Shown: positions 45,291-46,956 of the stretch, one piece after another
Layout of the letters: every line of letters starts with the position of its first letter
How positions within the stretch are numbered: the stretch's first letter is position 1
Assembly (NCBI RefSeq): GCF_000711895.1
Contig: NZ_JONO01000040.1
Span: 1 to 46,956, forward strand
Origin: Photorhabdus australis DSM 17609
Lineage (GTDB): Bacteria; Pseudomonadota; Gammaproteobacteria; Enterobacterales; Enterobacteriaceae
Reading direction: 5' to 3'
DNA length: 46,956 nt
The notes under the pieces: model-generated
Seen by the model: only the letters and a program-made list of their open reading frames with translations
The model's database searches: none
Told to the model about the DNA's origin: nothing
Made by a program: the position numbers and the translations under genes

Positions 45291-46956
45291 ATGCCAGTGA
45301 ACCCGTCTCAACATAGAGCCGTAGTGGGAAATTATCAGAACCTGCTTCACGAAGAAAACGTACCTAACGATATTTCACAGCTTGCATCCCGGGTTATGAG
45401 TGTAAGAAATTCAGCAAAACCGCTGCAAATTTCAGGCGCCAAACAGGGAAACGTCAGTGAGAGTATTCCATTCCCGGTGATAGAGAGGAATATCTCCTCA
45501 TTAGGCACCGTTTCTGTCCCGCCGGAAGTCAGTGGATCATCCTCCAGGGGAGGAGATGATTACCATAATCTGAAGAAAATGATTAATGACACTTTTAAAG
45601 AAAAACTGCCACAACTGATGGAATATCGCCGTAAGGGTTATAACGTCATTGGGCTTGATGAGGAGGGCATAAAACAACTGGAGGGTATGCTGAAGGCAAT
45701 ACCACCGGAGACACAACAACCCGCGATAAAAGACCTGTATTCTGCCACACAGAACTTGCTGAACACACTGAAACAAAATCCTCTCCTGCCGGAAAATCAG
45801 GACATGATACAGCAGTCAAATTCGGTTATCAGAAACCTGAGCGATGCGCTGGAAGCCCTGGATGCTGCCGGGAAGGTAAGCCAGGTGACATGGGAACAGG
45901 AGGTTGAAAAGATAGCCCGGGAGCAGAAGGAAAGACTGATTGCGGTAACAATGGACAGACTCAGTGAAACCGGGGATAAATACCTGCCTGGCAGCGATAA
46001 TGGTTTCTTTCAGCTCAGTAAGGAGCAGAGAAGACAACGGGCTGAAGGATTATTATTTTCCGAGGCAAATCGGTTTACGGCAGAGCACTTCAAATTTGAA
46101 CGACTGAGGAAATCGCTGCTTGCGGAGAGCCGGATCACACGACAAAGGCTTACGGGATATCTGGAGACAACATCTGCCGGAATATTAGCGGGTGCCAGAG
46201 ATGCCCGGGAATATGCGATGAAGACCCTGTTGCCACAAGCGGATGTTAATCCGGCAAGTTTGGGGAATGCAGAACAACTCAGGCACTGGACCCGGAATTA
46301 TAATCAGTATTCCAGACATATCCGTGTGGTTGACGGTGAGATAAATCGTAATATTTTGCAGGGAAATCCTCTGATTGGTGCTCGCATAAAAGAAATGAGT
46401 GATGAGCCTGCCCATATCAAAATAGCCCGTGCCATCCTTCCCGTTTCTGAAGCGCTGGGTGCAGTTTTTGTCGCACTCGAGCGGGAGAAGAAGAGAGTTC
46501 AGCCTTCAGAGGAAGAATTCAACCTACCCAACGAGGACGGGGGGGATGGATTATGGAAAGGCATCAAAAAAACCGGCCAGAAGATAAAAGAGACATCCGC
46601 TCACGTGACCTGGATGACGGGAAACAAAGCCAGTAAAACAGCCTCAAGGGCGAGACACAAACTTAAGGGGACATCCGATACTGAAAGTGTCAACGGAGCA
46701 GTCAAAGGTACGGCGCTGCTGTTTCTGGATGAAATTCAGCAGGCTGAGCGACGGATAAAACTATTACCGTCCTCTGCCTGGATGCTACAGGAGGCGGTGG
46801 AGCAGCACAGCCGTGTGACCCAACGTACAGCCTATCGTGATGAGTTGCCAGAGCTCAGTGAGCTACTTAATCAACAGCTAGAACAGGAAGCGGCGCGGTG
46901 GCAGGCAGTCGGGCAGCAATCCAGGGACAAGTTACAGGAATTGATAGCACCGGTAA
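45291..46956 (+). CDS. PaTox-like toxin, 5' part (3' end outside window)
   Basis: The ATG at 45291 has AAGGGG (45277-45282) 8 bases before it. The frame stays open for 555 codons to the window end; the final TAA bases are out of frame. The product starts MPVNPSQHRAVVGNYQNLL, has no signal peptide, and is mostly charged amphipathic helix. Codon 412 onward is the sequence found at the left end of the window with two differences. That identifies this as the N-terminus of the PaTox-like family; together the two parts give about 3,011 codons, close to the roughly 2,950 residues of PaTox. Similar toxins are delivered without a classical signal. Confidence 0.85.
   Translation, partial: MPVNPSQHRAVVGNYQNLLHEENVPNDISQLASRVMSVRNSAKPLQISGAKQGNVSESIPFPVIERNISSLGTVSVPPEVSGSSSRGGDDYHNLKKMINDTFKEKLPQLMEYRRKGYNVIGLDEEGIKQLEGMLKAIPPETQQPAIKDLYSATQNLLNTLKQNPLLPENQDMIQQSNSVIRNLSDALEALDAAGKVSQVTWEQEVEKIAREQKERLIAVTMDRLSETGDKYLPGSDNGFFQLSKEQRRQRAEGLLFSEANRFTAEHFKFERLRKSLLAESRITRQRLTGYLETTSAGILAGARDAREYAMKTLLPQADVNPASLGNAEQLRHWTRNYNQYSRHIRVVDGEINRNILQGNPLIGARIKEMSDEPAHIKIARAILPVSEALGAVFVALEREKKRVQPSEEEFNLPNEDGGDGLWKGIKKTGQKIKETSAHVTWMTGNKASKTASRARHKLKGTSDTESVNGAVKGTALLFLDEIQQAERRIKLLPSSAWMLQEAVEQHSRVTQRTAYRDELPELSELLNQQLEQEAARWQAVGQQSRDKLQELIAPV
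46523..46956 (+). repeat. Terminal direct repeat, right copy
   Basis: Same sequence as 1-434 apart from positions 46530 (A for G) and 46953 (G for A). The uninterrupted exact match is 422 bp. Confidence 0.95.

Noticed and set aside
46954-46956. TAA at the very end of the window as the stop of the second toxin gene
   Set aside because: It is out of frame; the frame reads GTA then the first base of the next codon.
1-46956. tRNA, rRNA or insertion-sequence transposase genes
   Set aside because: None were seen on either strand; apart from the ERIC elements and one small inverted repeat there is no mobile-element signature.

Overview
The window looks like Photorhabdus (Xenorhabdus is the alternative). 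It is AT-rich, carries one 127-bp ERIC-type element and one shortened copy, has a TenpIN-type type III toxin-antitoxin locus, and has PaTox-like giant toxin genes at both ends. Those three things together are typical of entomopathogenic Morganellaceae. This is judged from sequence features only; no database search was possible.

Layout. (1) Positions 2-7804 hold the 3' part of a PaTox-like toxin gene: a helical translocation region, a YopT-like cysteine-protease domain between two related modules, a glycosyltransferase with a DxD motif, an SseI-like Cys-His domain framed by a direct repeat, and a coiled-coil tail. (2) Positions 8212-15188, minus strand, hold a MarR regulator followed by an operon of acyl-CoA carboxylase carboxyltransferase, HMG-CoA reductase, biotin carboxylase, biotin carrier protein and an MmgE/PrpD protein, with a good promoter and a possible operator upstream. 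(3) Positions 15688-43156, plus strand, hold a hybrid NRPS-PKS cluster: a small peptide gene, PhzF-like isomerase, NRPS1, the TenpIN module, hotdog thioesterase, GNAT acetyltransferase, NRPS2, a one-module PKS, NRPS3 with terminal thioesterase, methyltransferase, MFS exporter and a crotonyl-CoA carboxylase/reductase-like enzyme. (4) A PLP decarboxylase follows on the minus strand at 43351-44901, with a decayed copy of its own 5' end in front of it. (5) Positions 45291-46956 hold the 5' part of a PaTox-like gene that runs off the window.

How the genes may work together. Adenylation-pocket residues read by eye suggest Ser, an unassigned (perhaps basic) residue, Asp, Asn, then one ketide unit reduced to a beta-hydroxyl, then Gln, with release by the C-terminal thioesterase. 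The carboxylase/HMG-CoA reductase/MmgE operon and the CCR-like enzyme look like a supply line for an unusual acyl or extender unit. I do not recognise this combination as a characterised pathway, and it is the best candidate here for an undescribed system.

The first 434 bases and the last 434 bases of the window are the same sequence with only two mismatches, both within 8 bases of a window end. So either two near-identical toxin genes flank the cluster, or the 46.5-kb unit is circular or tandemly repeated and there is one complete toxin gene of about 3,011 codons spanning the junction.
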